From Lactiplantibacillus mudanjiangensis (GTDB taxonomy: Bacteria; Bacillota; Bacilli; Lactobacillales; Lactobacillaceae): DNA of 64,000 nucleotides. Positions 1-10,140 of the stretch are shown here, in pieces (the first letter of the stretch is position 1; each line of letters begins with the position of its first letter). The notes beneath the pieces were generated by a model. That model was not told the DNA's origin. It made no database searches and was given only the letters and a program-made list of their open reading frames with translations. The translations under genes and the position numbers were made by a program. The stretch spans positions 186,001 to 250,000 of the forward strand of contig NZ_BJDY01000003.1 of NCBI RefSeq assembly GCF_005405385.1, given 5' to 3'.

Positions 1-1
1 T

Positions 2-892
2 ACCAATTTCGATTATTTAAATGATCCAATCCCACAAATGCCACAATCTGATTTCTTTAAAAATGGTGATGTGGCCATCACTAAGAATAATCGTTTCTCT
101 TATGTCCCTGCCCATACTCACAGTTTTATTGAAATTAACTATATGTACTCTGGTAGTTGTACCCAATATATTAACGGGGAAAAGATTGTCCTTCATCAAC
201 ACAATTTAATTTTAATGGACAAAGATATCGTGCAACAAATTGACTACACTGACAAAAATGATCTATTAGTCAACATTTTAATTAAAGACGATTCTGCTAT
301 GGACCAATTATTTGACTACATTCCAATTGAAGAAAATAAAATCACACAATTTTTATATAATGCCTCACGGGTTAACACAATGCATAACAATTTCATTCTG
401 TTCAATCTTAACAATCATGACGTTGCCATCAATGCCGTTGAAAGTTTAATTATCAAGGGCTTAACTGATGATCGACAGCGTAATCGCTCAATGGGACTCC
501 TACTATCTACACTGATTATTGAATTATCACAATCAATCGAACAAGAATATACCAATTTTTCCAATGCGACTGATGATCGAATGCTGGCGATTACCCAATA
601 TATTAACACCAATTTCAATCATACTTCACTTGCTGAGGTTAGTGAGAAATTCTCCTACAACCCCAATTACTTAGGTAATAAAATTAAAGAGTCAACTGGC
701 CATACGTTCAAGGAATTATTAGACCATCGCCGACTCTCAGTAGCACAGAATTTCATGATCAAAACAAACTGTACTTTAAGTCAAATTTGCGAAAATATTG
801 GCTATGAAAACACGTCGTCATTATTTCGATTATTCAAGAAATACTTACAGACTACCCCTTCTGCTTATAAGAAAAAGGTTAGTGGTCGTTAG
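2..892 (+). CDS. AraC-family transcriptional regulator, 5' truncated by window edge
   Basis: DNA-binding regulator with an N-terminal cupin-like sensor (PAHTHSFIEINY) and a C-terminal double helix-turn-helix of the AraC/XylS type (TSLAEVSEKFSYNPNYLGN and LSQICENIGYENTSSLFRLF). The reading frame is open without a stop back to base 2. The ATG at 38 has no ribosome site, and the neighbouring paralogue has about 45 more residues in front of the matching DFF/DYFF segment, so the true start most likely lies outside the window. It probably senses a sugar and controls nearby glycoside genes. The ligand is unknown. Confidence 0.85.
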   Translation, partial: TNFDYLNDPIPQMPQSDFFKNGDVAITKNNRFSYVPAHTHSFIEINYMYSGSCTQYINGEKIVLHQHNLILMDKDIVQQIDYTDKNDLLVNILIKDDSAMDQLFDYIPIEENKITQFLYNASRVNTMHNNFILFNLNNHDVAINAVESLIIKGLTDDRQRNRSMGLLLSTLIIELSQSIEQEYTNFSNATDDRMLAITQYINTNFNHTSLAEVSEKFSYNPNYLGNKIKESTGHTFKELLDHRRLSVAQNFMIKTNCTLSQICENIGYENTSSLFRLFKKYLQTTPSAYKKKVSGR

Positions 893-925
893 TTATTAAT
901 TCCCACTTAATCTCGGAGGTCTCTT

Positions 926-1888
926 ATGGAAAGAAAGCTTTTAGAACAACTGAGTCAACTAACACCAATCGAACATCGGCAACAACAAACTCATCAATTT
1001 ATTGAGGATCTAGATGCCGCTGCTATCGATCAGCAGGCCCAATTACGAACGCTAACTGATTACTTTTTCAATAGTCAAGATATCTACATCAGTCGCCATA
1101 ACCGCTATGCTGACTACCCTGAACACACGCATACTTTTTTAGAAATCAACTATGTTCTCAAAGGTATTGCTCATGAAGTTGTCGACCAACAATCGGTTAC
1201 GCTACACACTGGCGATCTTATTTTATTGGATAGTGGCTCAACACATTCAATTCAAGCCCTAGGTGACCACGACCTCCTAATTAATATCTTATTTCGAACC
1301 AAAAACATTAGTTTGGAATTATTAAATGATCTTCGCCATAGCGATAACATCTTATATGATTTTTTAGTCAGCCATATCACGGGTGATCAATCGCATCCAC
1401 AAAACTATTTGGTATTTAATCAGCATCCAAACCATCAAGTACAGACGACTTTAAATCGAATTATTGAAGAATATTACCAACACCATGAATTTGCTAACAG
1501 TATTATTAAAGCCTACCTCTCAGCTTTAATCGTTCAACTGATTCGAGAATATCCACTTAATCGGGTGTCCCAAGCGAACAAACCACAACAACTCGCCATG
1601 CAATTATTAACAGATATTACGACCAACTATCGAACGATTAATTTGACTCAATTGGCGCATAAATATAACTATAATAGAAACTATCTAAGTAATCTATTCA
1701 AAACAGAAGTCGGTAAAACATTTAGTACCGTTGTCACCCAACAGCGCTTAATTCAAGCCCATCTCCTACTGGCTTCAACATCTTTACCAATCAGTCAAAT
1801 CATGCGTCGAGTGGGCCTAACTAACAAAACTTTCTTCTATCAAAAATATCAAGCTTATTATCACACGACCCCACAAAAAGACCGTTAA
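926..1888 (+). CDS. AraC-family transcriptional regulator
   Basis: Full-length paralogue (320 residues) of the upstream regulator, 33 bases behind it and preceded by a good CGGAGG ribosome site. Residues about 60-130 form the cupin-like ligand domain (PEHTHTFLEINYVLKG). Residues about 220-315 form the AraC DNA-binding domain (LTQLAHKYNYNRNYLSNLF, then a second helix-turn-helix ISQIMRRVGLTNKTFFYQKY). The two genes look co-transcribed and convergent with the 6-phospho-beta-glucosidase gene. One or both may regulate that gene, which is inference from position only. Confidence 0.88.
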   Translation: MERKLLEQLSQLTPIEHRQQQTHQFIEDLDAAAIDQQAQLRTLTDYFFNSQDIYISRHNRYADYPEHTHTFLEINYVLKGIAHEVVDQQSVTLHTGDLILLDSGSTHSIQALGDHDLLINILFRTKNISLELLNDLRHSDNILYDFLVSHITGDQSHPQNYLVFNQHPNHQVQTTLNRIIEEYYQHHEFANSIIKAYLSALIVQLIREYPLNRVSQANKPQQLAMQLLTDITTNYRTINLTQLAHKYNYNRNYLSNLFKTEVGKTFSTVVTQQRLIQAHLLLASTSLPISQIMRRVGLTNKTFFYQKYQAYYHTTPQKDR

Positions 1889-1890
1889 AA

Positions 1891-1927
1891 AAAGCTCAGC
1901 ATCGCCAAAATGGCAGTGTTGAGCTTT
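1891..1927. terminator. Bidirectional intrinsic terminator
   Basis: Hairpin with arms AAAGCTCAGCA and TGTTGAGCTTT and an inner GCC/GGC pair, between two convergent genes. Read on the minus strand it is followed by a run of seven T, so it mainly serves the glycosidase gene. Confidence 0.85.
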
Positions 1928-1930
1928 CGC

Positions 1931-3424
<1,494 letters not shown>

Positions 3425-3503
3425 TTATTCTCTTCCCTTCATTGTTAGATTAAATTAGCAATTAAACTTAATCTAATATGTAATACTTTTATGCTAACAA
3501 CGG

Positions 3504-3518
3504 ATGCAAGCGCTGTCA
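3504..3518 (-). promoter_or_regulatory. Candidate cre (CcpA) site of the glycosidase gene
   Basis: ATGCAAGCGCTGTCA fits the catabolite-responsive consensus WTGNAARCGNWWWCA with one mismatch and lies about 80 bases upstream of the glycosidase start. It implies glucose repression. Confidence 0.7.
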
Positions 3519-3537
3519 ATATCATAGTTATTAGTTT

Positions 3538-3585
3538 AGTAAAACTCAAAAGGAGCTGCCAACTATCCGACAACTCCTTTTGAGT
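3538..3585 (-). terminator. Intrinsic terminator of the mannose-family PTS operon
   Basis: Arms ACTCAAAAGGAG and CTCCTTTTGAGT form a 12-bp stem, followed on the minus strand by TTTT. It lies about 70 bases past the EIIA stop codon. Confidence 0.85.
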
Positions 3586-3653
3586 ACATAGCACAATCTC
3601 ATTTTTATCTTTATCATTAAAACCAAGTATATGCTATTTCTGAACTTATTAAT

Positions 3654-4079
3654 TTAAATTCCATCCTCATCATCAGAAGGTTCTACAATGGCATGATGAT
3701 GAAAGACCTTAGTTTGAGCTTTACTAGTTGTAACTAACTGTTCTGCCAATGTGGTTGCATTAGCTTTATAATCACCAAGTTGCAATCCTATTTCTAATAG
3801 CGACCCAATATTACATCCAGTGATAACTGCAATATCTTTTCCTAACTGATTACTAAGCTTAACCGCTTCTTTAAAGGGTGTTCCGCCTAACAAGTCACAA
3901 AAGAAAACTGCTTGATCAGTGTCCGCTAACACTTGTTTAAATCGGTCGCTGAGTGAACCATCATTCATATCACCGGTGAAATCAATAAACGCCACATTGG
4001 GCAATTCACCAGCAAGTAGTTTGACGGTAGATTGTAAACCTGTCGCAAAGTTACCATGACCTGTAACAATAATCTTCAT
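3654..4079 (-). CDS. PTS mannose-family EIIA
   Basis: Soluble EIIA (141 residues) that passes phosphate from HPr to EIIB. The active histidine is His8 in IIVTGHGNFATG. LLGGTPF in the middle is the usual family turn. It is the last gene of an operon read GntR, EIIB, EIIC, EIID, EIIA, starting one base after the EIID stop. The sugar is not evident. Mannose-class systems carry mannose, glucosamine, N-acetylgalactosamine, fructose or sorbose, and no catabolic enzyme is inside this operon. Confidence 0.9.
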   Translation of the reverse strand: MKIIVTGHGNFATGLQSTVKLLAGELPNVAFIDFTGDMNDGSLSDRFKQVLADTDQAVFFCDLLGGTPFKEAVKLSNQLGKDIAVITGCNIGSLLEIGLQLGDYKANATTLAEQLVTTSKAQTKVFHHHAIVEPSDDEDGI

Positions 4080-4080
4080 C

Positions 4081-4899
4081 TTAAAGAACTCCTAACCATG
4101 AAAGTACAATCGCCAAAACGAAAGTTGCTAGGATTAAAATAACTGGACTAACATTCTTTTTCTTCAATAACCAATAAAGTAAGAACGTATAACCTAATGG
4201 CAAAATATTAGGAAAAATCCGATCAAAGAATTGACTTTGAATAGAGATCGTATGACCAGCTGAAACTGGGATCTTCGTTTTAACAGAGATTTGAACATAG
4301 GTCGCGATTAAACCACCAATGACTGTACAGCCTAAAATACTGGCCGCATGGGACACAATCGCCGAGTTTTCACGAATTTTAGAAATAGCTTTAGTCCCAG
4401 CATTATAACCAAGTTGTGCGATTGGAATTCGTGCAAAGAATAAGGCAACGTAAACTAGGAAAAACACTAACGGTCCTAAAATACTACCTTGTTTGGCAAA
4501 TGAAGCGGTAATCCCAGCAACAATTGGTAAAATGGTAAACCAAGTAATCGCATCGCCAATTCCGGCCAAAGGTCCGAATAATGCAATCCGTAGACCATCA
4601 ATCGTTGAACGTTTTTCACCGTGTTCTTCTAAAGATGCTTCCAAACCTAACAACAATGGCGCTGCATAATTATTCGTATTGATGAACTGTAGGTTGGCAC
4701 CCATAGCATTGGCCAAACCTTCTTTGTCATCTTTGTAAATCTTTTTTAAAGCCGGTAGCATCGCTAACGTCCAACCGTCTGCTTGCATCCGTTCATAGTT
4801 CATCGCGGATTGGTTAAAAAGTGAACGCATTCCTAAACGACTGATATCGCGTTTGGTTAATTTACCACGTTCTTTAGTTTCAGGTGCATTAGATGCCAT
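4081..4899 (-). CDS. PTS mannose-family EIID membrane subunit
   Basis: EIID subunit (272 residues from the chosen start) of the membrane channel, with the family opening KLTKRDISRLGMRSLFNQSAMNYERMQ, the conserved FGPLAGIGDAITWF segment and C-terminal hydrophobic helices. The frame is open to an ATG at 4926. The ATG at 4899 is preferred because a GGGGA ribosome site sits 8 bases before it. Either way the gene overlaps the end of the EIIC gene, so translation is probably coupled. Confidence 0.88.
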   Translation of the reverse strand: MASNAPETKERGKLTKRDISRLGMRSLFNQSAMNYERMQADGWTLAMLPALKKIYKDDKEGLANAMGANLQFINTNNYAAPLLLGLEASLEEHGEKRSTIDGLRIALFGPLAGIGDAITWFTILPIVAGITASFAKQGSILGPLVFFLVYVALFFARIPIAQLGYNAGTKAISKIRENSAIVSHAASILGCTVIGGLIATYVQISVKTKIPVSAGHTISIQSQFFDRIFPNILPLGYTFLLYWLLKKKNVSPVILILATFVLAIVLSWLGVL

Positions 4900-5698
4900 C
4901 ACTATCATCCCCATTTCCGCTAGCATTGTCGATCATAGTCTTAATTTTCTTTTCGTTATCTTGATTACGTTTATTGTGATAATACTCGATGAAAGCCAAA
5001 GCAACCCCAATAACCGCGACTGGCATCAAATTACCGAACTTAATGAAGCAGGCAGCAGTAAAACCTAATAACAAGTATGGAACGTATTCGGCCTTAAGCA
5101 TACTCTTGAGTAAAAGCCCAAACCCAACAGCCGGTAAAATACTACCTGCAATTTCAAATCCATGGCTTAGCCAAACTGGCATGGAGTTAACCAAAACTTT
5201 CATTGGTTCCTGTGCACCATAAACACATAAAAACGCAATTAACCCATATGAAAGTGCCACAATCCAAGTTGGCAACAATGCTAACTGCGTGAACTTTTTG
5301 GTTTCACCGTTAGCAGCGTACGTATCTAGTTTTTTAGTTAAAACTGAAAAAGCTGAGTAATAGAATAAAATAATGTATTGCATTAAAATACTAAATGGCA
5401 ATGCTAAACCAATTGCAGTCGCCGGAGTTTTGCCGGTTGTATAAGCTAATACAACGGTCATAATCCCAGCCATAATTGGGTTCGGTGGCTGCGTCCCACC
5501 AACTGGTGTCAAACCAGCAAAGGCTAATTCTGTTAGCCCACCAGCAATAATCCCCAAGGTCAGATTACCTAAAATTGCACCCGTTACGGTACAAACAATC
5601 ATCGGCCGGAAAATATAAAAACCTTCCAACCAAAAATCAATCCCCGCAATGATCGCAAACAAGGCAATTAATAGACCTTGAATAAGCGTGACTTGCAT
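4889..5698 (-). CDS. PTS mannose-family EIIC membrane subunit
   Basis: Integral membrane EIIC (269 residues) with about eight hydrophobic segments and the family signature GGLTELAFAGLTPVGGTQPPNP. It forms the sugar-translocating unit with EIID. It starts immediately after the EIIB stop codon, and its last codons overlap the start of EIID in another frame. Confidence 0.9.
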   Translation of the reverse strand: MQVTLIQGLLIALFAIIAGIDFWLEGFYIFRPMIVCTVTGAILGNLTLGIIAGGLTELAFAGLTPVGGTQPPNPIMAGIMTVVLAYTTGKTPATAIGLALPFSILMQYIILFYYSAFSVLTKKLDTYAANGETKKFTQLALLPTWIVALSYGLIAFLCVYGAQEPMKVLVNSMPVWLSHGFEIAGSILPAVGFGLLLKSMLKAEYVPYLLLGFTAACFIKFGNLMPVAVIGVALAFIEYYHNKRNQDNEKKIKTMIDNASGNGDDSDGI

Positions 5699-6181
5699 CT
5701 AGATCACTTCTTCCAAAGGTTGTTTTTTGTCTTCTGGAACTTCTTGAACATAAACGTTAACACCAGCATCAGCACAGGCTTTTAAATCCGCCTTATCCTG
5801 ATCGTCCATGTAAGTATACTTAGTGACTTGGGTTTTACCTTGTGAAAAGTGCATATTACCAATGTTTAGATCCTTAATTGGCACACCACCTTCAACTAGA
5901 CGCCTTGCATCCTGTGGATTGCGCACAATTAGAAAGATTTTTTGACGCGCGCTTGCTTTACTAATCGTGCTGACAGTTTTATCAATCGTCCAAAAACGAA
6001 TTCCAACACCAGACGTTTCGGCAGTTGCCGCCATGAGTTCTTGTTGTAATTGATCATTGGCTGTTTCATCATTAGCAACAAGTAGTAAGTTAGCGCCCGC
6101 TGAAGATGTCCAAACAACCCCAACTTGACCATGCACTAATCGATTATCAATTCTCGTCAATACAATATTTGGTTCACCCAT
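5699..6181 (-). CDS. PTS mannose/sorbose-family EIIB
   Basis: Soluble phosphocarrier (160 residues). The phosphorylated residue is His17 in TRIDNRLVHGQVGVVW, a family hallmark, and GNMHFSQGKTQVTKYTYM is also typical. It is the first PTS gene of the operon, 38 bases downstream of the GntR regulator gene. Confidence 0.9.
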   Translation of the reverse strand: MGEPNIVLTRIDNRLVHGQVGVVWTSSAGANLLLVANDETANDQLQQELMAATAETSGVGIRFWTIDKTVSTISKASARQKIFLIVRNPQDARRLVEGGVPIKDLNIGNMHFSQGKTQVTKYTYMDDQDKADLKACADAGVNVYVQEVPEDKKQPLEEVI

Positions 6182-6219
6182 ATCTATCCCTCTATTCCAA
6201 TTAATCCGTCAATAGTCAC

Positions 6220-6927
6220 TTAACCAACGATATACATGATCAAGTCTCCTACCACGGTTGCTCTGCTGTAATACATAACCTCACGACTCTCAATGCCACT
6301 AGTTTGTACATTTACCAGAGGATCTCCAACATTTAGTTCAAAAGTCTGCCGATTTTCTTTTGTAATTAAGCCTGCTTGAGTGTGGGTAAAGAATTCAGCT
6401 TTAAGCCCATACTTTTTGACTAAAAATGGCACTAAGTCATTATGACTGATCTCACTATTGTAAATGTGTGGAAAACGAGTAAATGGCAAATAAACTGTCT
6501 CATGAAAGACCGGGTGTTCACCAGCATAGAACATGTACCGCATCTGATATAAATAATCATCGGTATTCAATCCCAATACTTTACGCACCTCAGATTCGCT
6601 ACCATCAACTATTAACTTGAATGATTCCAATTTAACTAGTGGAACTGCATCCATATTACTAATAGCTTCTCTAACATTTAAATAACGAACCCCTAAGTCA
6701 GTATCATCTTTCTTTAAAACAAACGATCCTTGTCCTTGCTTCTTGTAAATATATTGTTTCCGTTCCAATTCAGCTAGTGCGCGTCTAACCGTAATTCTAG
6801 AAACATGATACATTTCGCCAAGCTTTTGTTCTGAAGGTAGCTTACTATTCTCAGTAAGTTCTCCAGCTTCAATCTGTCGAATTAATTCATTTAGCATGCT
6901 TTGATAAAGTGGAACAATATTAGCCAT
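6220..6927 (-). CDS. GntR-family (HutC subfamily) regulator of the PTS operon
   Basis: Transcription factor of 235 residues. Residues about 5-70 form the winged helix (SKLPSEQKLGEMYHVSRITVRRALAELE split over two helices), and the remainder is a UTRA ligand domain ending in SRATVVGDLIMYIV. It is the first gene of the operon, so it is probably autoregulated through the palindrome 26 bases upstream of its start. UTRA proteins usually bind a phosphosugar or amino sugar. The ligand here is unknown. Confidence 0.88.
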   Translation of the reverse strand: MANIVPLYQSMLNELIRQIEAGELTENSKLPSEQKLGEMYHVSRITVRRALAELERKQYIYKKQGQGSFVLKKDDTDLGVRYLNVREAISNMDAVPLVKLESFKLIVDGSESEVRKVLGLNTDDYLYQMRYMFYAGEHPVFHETVYLPFTRFPHIYNSEISHNDLVPFLVKKYGLKAEFFTHTQAGLITKENRQTFELNVGDPLVNVQTSGIESREVMYYSRATVVGDLIMYIVG

Positions 6928-6952
6928 TAGGTTTTTCTCCCTAACTTGTTAT

Positions 6953-6966
6953 GTTGTTATAACAAC
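6953..6966. promoter_or_regulatory. Candidate GntR operator
   Basis: GTTGTTATAACAAC is a perfect 14-bp palindrome just upstream of the GntR gene, as expected for an autoregulatory HutC-type operator. Confidence 0.6.
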
Positions 6967-6998
6967 CACACCAATATTAAAACACCATTCAGTTGCAA

Positions 6999-7013
6999 TG
7001 TCAACGCTTTCAT
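6999..7013 (-). promoter_or_regulatory. Candidate cre site of the GntR-PTS operon
   Basis: On the minus strand ATGAAAGCGTTGACA matches the cre consensus with one mismatch, about 75 bases upstream of the GntR start. Dual control by CcpA and the local repressor is likely. Confidence 0.65.
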
Positions 7014-7099
7014 CGTTAACCATCGGCGTTTCTTCATTTCAAATGATTATTACAATGCGATTGTATAAATTAACAAGTTTTCTTTTTAATTAGTATAAA

Positions 7100-7133
7100 A
7101 TAAAAAGCCATATTCATTATATGAATAATGACT
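7100..7133 (-). terminator. Intrinsic terminator of the CoA-thioester operon
   Basis: On the minus strand AGTCATTATTCAT pairs with ATGAATATGGCT (one bulged T, one G-T pair), followed by TTTTTATTTT. It lies about 75 bases past the last gene of the operon. Confidence 0.7.
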
Positions 7134-7205
7134 CTTGTATTATGAATAGTTTATGACTTTATTATAACAGCTATCTTAACTTTGAGAACTGCGACTATCT
7201 TAGAA

Positions 7206-7991
7206 CTAAATCGTCGTTAAAAATCTGAGCATTGCCTGATTAAACGCATCTGCTTGTTCCGCCATCACAATATGCCCAGCTTCCGGAACCACTACTGATT
7301 GTCCTCTAACCGCCAGCTTAGCCGTTACAGCTGCAAATTCCGGATTAAAATATGGTGACTGTCCTCCAGCAATAATTAACAAAGGAACGGTTAATTGGGC
7401 CACAACATCGCGCCAATCCTGAAAAGCATGATCAATCAACAATGGTTGCGTCAACTCATTATCAAAAGGTTCTATTTTTGCAATTCGCTTAACTGCTTGA
7501 TACGTCAAATTATCAATATGCTGATAAGTCGCTGAGCCAAGTGGCTGATAAAAGAACTCCGGAAAGTCTGCCCAAGTTACATCTTTAAAGCCATACGACC
7601 AATCAGGTGTATTGAGCATCTTAGGTGACTGGTCAACATCAATTACTGCTTTTAACCCGTCATCTCCGAATAATGACACATAGGCAAACCAGATTGCAGC
7701 CCCCATCGAGTTTCCCATCACAATTGGTTGCTGTAATTGCAATGCCTGCATCAGTTCATAGACATCCATTGCCAATCGACTGATTCGCAAACCTTTATCC
7801 GTATGCATTGATAAGCCGTGGTTACGACTATCAACATTAATAACACGATATCCAGCTGCGATTAATACGCTCACTTGCGACCGCCAAATTACTTTTGCCC
7901 CACCGAATCCTGTTAAAATAACAATCGGTTGGCCTTGACCCTCATCTGTATAATCTAATACCACATGATCTGAAGTTTCAAATTCCATCAC
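7206..7991 (-). CDS. Alpha/beta-hydrolase
   Basis: Cytoplasmic alpha/beta-hydrolase of about 260 residues. The nucleophile is Ser95 in GNSMGAA, the oxyanion region is LTGFGGAK, an acid is expected near the second half, and the catalytic His is in EAGHIVMAEQ. The fold resembles enol-lactone hydrolases and small esterases. It is the last gene of the acyl-CoA operon, so it may hydrolyse an ester, lactone or thioester of the substrate before or after the CoA steps. The first codon could be GTG 7991 or ATG 7988, and AAGGAGG precedes both. Confidence 0.8.
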   Translation of the reverse strand: MMEFETSDHVVLDYTDEGQGQPIVILTGFGGAKVIWRSQVSVLIAAGYRVINVDSRNHGLSMHTDKGLRISRLAMDVYELMQALQLQQPIVMGNSMGAAIWFAYVSLFGDDGLKAVIDVDQSPKMLNTPDWSYGFKDVTWADFPEFFYQPLGSATYQHIDNLTYQAVKRIAKIEPFDNELTQPLLIDHAFQDWRDVVAQLTVPLLIIAGGQSPYFNPEFAAVTAKLAVRGQSVVVPEAGHIVMAEQADAFNQAMLRFLTTI

Positions 7992-8011
7992 TTAATTTCC
8001 TCCTTATACGC

Positions 8012-8059
8012 AGAAAAGAGCCAACTGAATTAGAAACTTCAGTAAGCTCAGTTCTTTTA
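8012..8059 (-). terminator. Hairpin between thioesterase and hydrolase genes
   Basis: Nested arms GAGC/GCTC and ACTGAA/TTCAGT, flanked by AAAA and TTTT. It may be a weak terminator that lowers expression of the hydrolase, or an mRNA-stabilising hairpin. Confidence 0.45.
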
Positions 8060-8497
8060 GACATTAAATTTAATTCGTATTTGTTCAATGAAATCACGCT
8101 GTTCAACATCCTGAACGGTAAATGGGGCAACACTAATTGGCTTTAAATCTGCGTTAACAGCCACGAAAACAAAGATTCCTGTCCCAATAACTTCCGATTT
8201 ACTCTCAAACGTTTGCCGCCAAGCTTCCACATAAAAAGTCATTGTATGATGGCCCGTTTTTAATAGCGTCACACTAAAGCTAATGTGATCACCAACCCGC
8301 GCTGGTTGCATAAAATTAAATGTCTTGATTGCCACTGTCAGAACTCGCGACTGCGTGTAGCGATTTGCAATTAGCCCAACGGTTGAATCACAATGTTTCA
8401 CTAAGACCCCACCATGCAAAATATTTAAATGATTTAGCATATCGGGTCCCACAAAAAAGTCACCAGCTTCAACTTGATAAAACGCATTCTCCGCCAT
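8057..8497 (-). CDS. Hotdog-fold acyl-CoA thioesterase
   Basis: Small protein (146 residues) of the hotdog 4HBT/YciA type. NILHGGVLVKHCDSTVG contains the family's HGG turn and a likely catalytic Asp at the start of the long helix. It should release the free acid and CoA from an acyl-CoA. It lies between the CoA-ligase and hydrolase genes of the same operon and so could regenerate CoA after the substrate has been reduced or oxidised as a thioester. Confidence 0.82.
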   Translation of the reverse strand: MAENAFYQVEAGDFFVGPDMLNHLNILHGGVLVKHCDSTVGLIANRYTQSRVLTVAIKTFNFMQPARVGDHISFSVTLLKTGHHTMTFYVEAWRQTFESKSEVIGTGIFVFVAVNADLKPISVAPFTVQDVEQRDFIEQIRIKFNV

Positions 8498-8523
8498 CTT
8501 TATCGACCTCTTTTAATTTAAAC

Positions 8524-10128
8524 TTAGCGTCCCCAGCCATTATCGCCACTGACGTGCTGAAGAACCGGTTTAACATCATTTAAGCAGCCATGTTCAACCA
8601 TTTTAATCAACAAGTGTTTTTTAATTTTTCCCGAACTAGTCATAGGAAAATCAGTGACAACTACAACTTTTTCTGGCCAAAACTTCTTAGCCATGTGGTT
8701 TTCTGCAAAAAACTTTTTTATCTGGTCTAAAGATAATGGTACATAGTCTGGTTGCATGATAATAAAGGCACCGATGATTTCTCCTAGCCGACGATTCTTT
8801 AACCCAACAACAGCAGCTTCCTTAATTCCTGGATGACGTCGCAATTCACGTTCGACAATATACGTAGAAACATTTTCGCCACCCCGAATGATCATGTCTT
8901 TACTCCGACCATCTATCTCTAATGCCGAATCATGATTCCAATGCCCCAAGTCCCCCGTCTGAAACCACCCGTCAGCATTTAACGCTTTTTGTGTTTCAAC
9001 CGTATCACGATAATAACCTTGAAAAACAACCGGACCACGCACAATAATTTGACCAATGCGATCGGTTTGTTTGATCTCACGCTGTTGCTCATCGATCAAT
9101 TTCACCTGGACACCATCAATCGGATAACCAGCCGTTGTTTCAGCTTGTTTCATTTTAAAATAAGCAGGCGAGGTACATAAGAATGGCGCACTCTCTGTTA
9201 ACCCATAAATATTATAAATCGGTAGCTGCACGGCTTTAGCCGCCATCATTAAGTCATCATCCAGTCGAGCGCCGCCAGAGATAACTCTAGTTAAAGAACT
9301 TGGTCGCTGATACCAATTTAAAACATCGTAAATAACCGTCGGCACGGTTACTAGATAAGTACAGTGGTAACGATCAATTAATCGATGTAGCCCTGCCACT
9401 GAATAATGCTGCATCAACACCATTGAACTCCCTGCCAAAATCGTTGAGACTAAGCCATGATGAAACCCAATCGCGTGATAAAATCCCGAAGGCAAAACCA
9501 AGACATCCGTTGCTGTTATGCCATATATCCGATTAAACTGTAACTCACTGTATAGTACATTTTGGTTAGACAACATCACACCCTTAGCAAAGCTTGTGGT
9601 TCCAGATGTACAAAGAATAACAACTGGTTGAACCTGGTCAGCCGAGTGGTTGGTTTGCCGTTGAGCTGACGACAATGTAATCAGCGGTACAGATGTTAGC
9701 TTAGTGTGATTGGCCATATAACCGATCTGGCTAATATTTTCAAAACTTAATGAGTTACGACCATCTGCTTGAGTCACAATCAAATTTGGTTGAAATCGTC
9801 CAATTAATGCCAATGCTTCCTCTTGATCCAGATGTGGATTCAACGGTAAGATTGTAAGCTGCCGTTTTAGGCACGCAATCATCAACTGAACTGAGGTCAG
9901 ACAAGTCGCCATTTGGATCGCCACGACATCTCCAGCAACCAATTGCTGTTGATCCAAAAAGGCTACCGCTTGATCACTTAATTGGTCAAACTCATGATAA
10001 GTTAATTGCTGGTCAGCTTGGGCTACAAAAATATGATCAGGCGTTTTTTCACAACGCTCTCGCCAAACTTCTGCAATTGTCAGTGGGAAGGCATTGGCTC
10101 CGAGTAATTCATCTGAACTAATCATCAT
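8524..10128 (-). CDS. AMP-forming acyl-CoA ligase
   Basis: ANL-superfamily enzyme of 534 residues that activates a carboxylic acid with ATP and CoA. The P-loop is VILCTSGTTSFAKGVMLS, followed by the GLTESAP motif, GWFQTGDLGHW, GRSKDMIIRGGENV and the C-terminal catalytic lysine in SSGKIKKHLL. All core motifs are intact. Long-chain, CaiC-like and aryl-acid ligases share them, so the substrate is open. It sits 12 bases behind etfA with a GGAGG site. Together with the CoA-transferase it provides two routes for loading CoA. Confidence 0.88.
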   Translation of the reverse strand: MMISSDELLGANAFPLTIAEVWRERCEKTPDHIFVAQADQQLTYHEFDQLSDQAVAFLDQQQLVAGDVVAIQMATCLTSVQLMIACLKRQLTILPLNPHLDQEEALALIGRFQPNLIVTQADGRNSLSFENISQIGYMANHTKLTSVPLITLSSAQRQTNHSADQVQPVVILCTSGTTSFAKGVMLSNQNVLYSELQFNRIYGITATDVLVLPSGFYHAIGFHHGLVSTILAGSSMVLMQHYSVAGLHRLIDRYHCTYLVTVPTVIYDVLNWYQRPSSLTRVISGGARLDDDLMMAAKAVQLPIYNIYGLTESAPFLCTSPAYFKMKQAETTAGYPIDGVQVKLIDEQQREIKQTDRIGQIIVRGPVVFQGYYRDTVETQKALNADGWFQTGDLGHWNHDSALEIDGRSKDMIIRGGENVSTYIVERELRRHPGIKEAAVVGLKNRRLGEIIGAFIIMQPDYVPLSLDQIKKFFAENHMAKKFWPEKVVVVTDFPMTSSGKIKKHLLIKMVEHGCLNDVKPVLQHVSGDNGWGR

Positions 10129-10140
10129 GCCGACCTCCTT

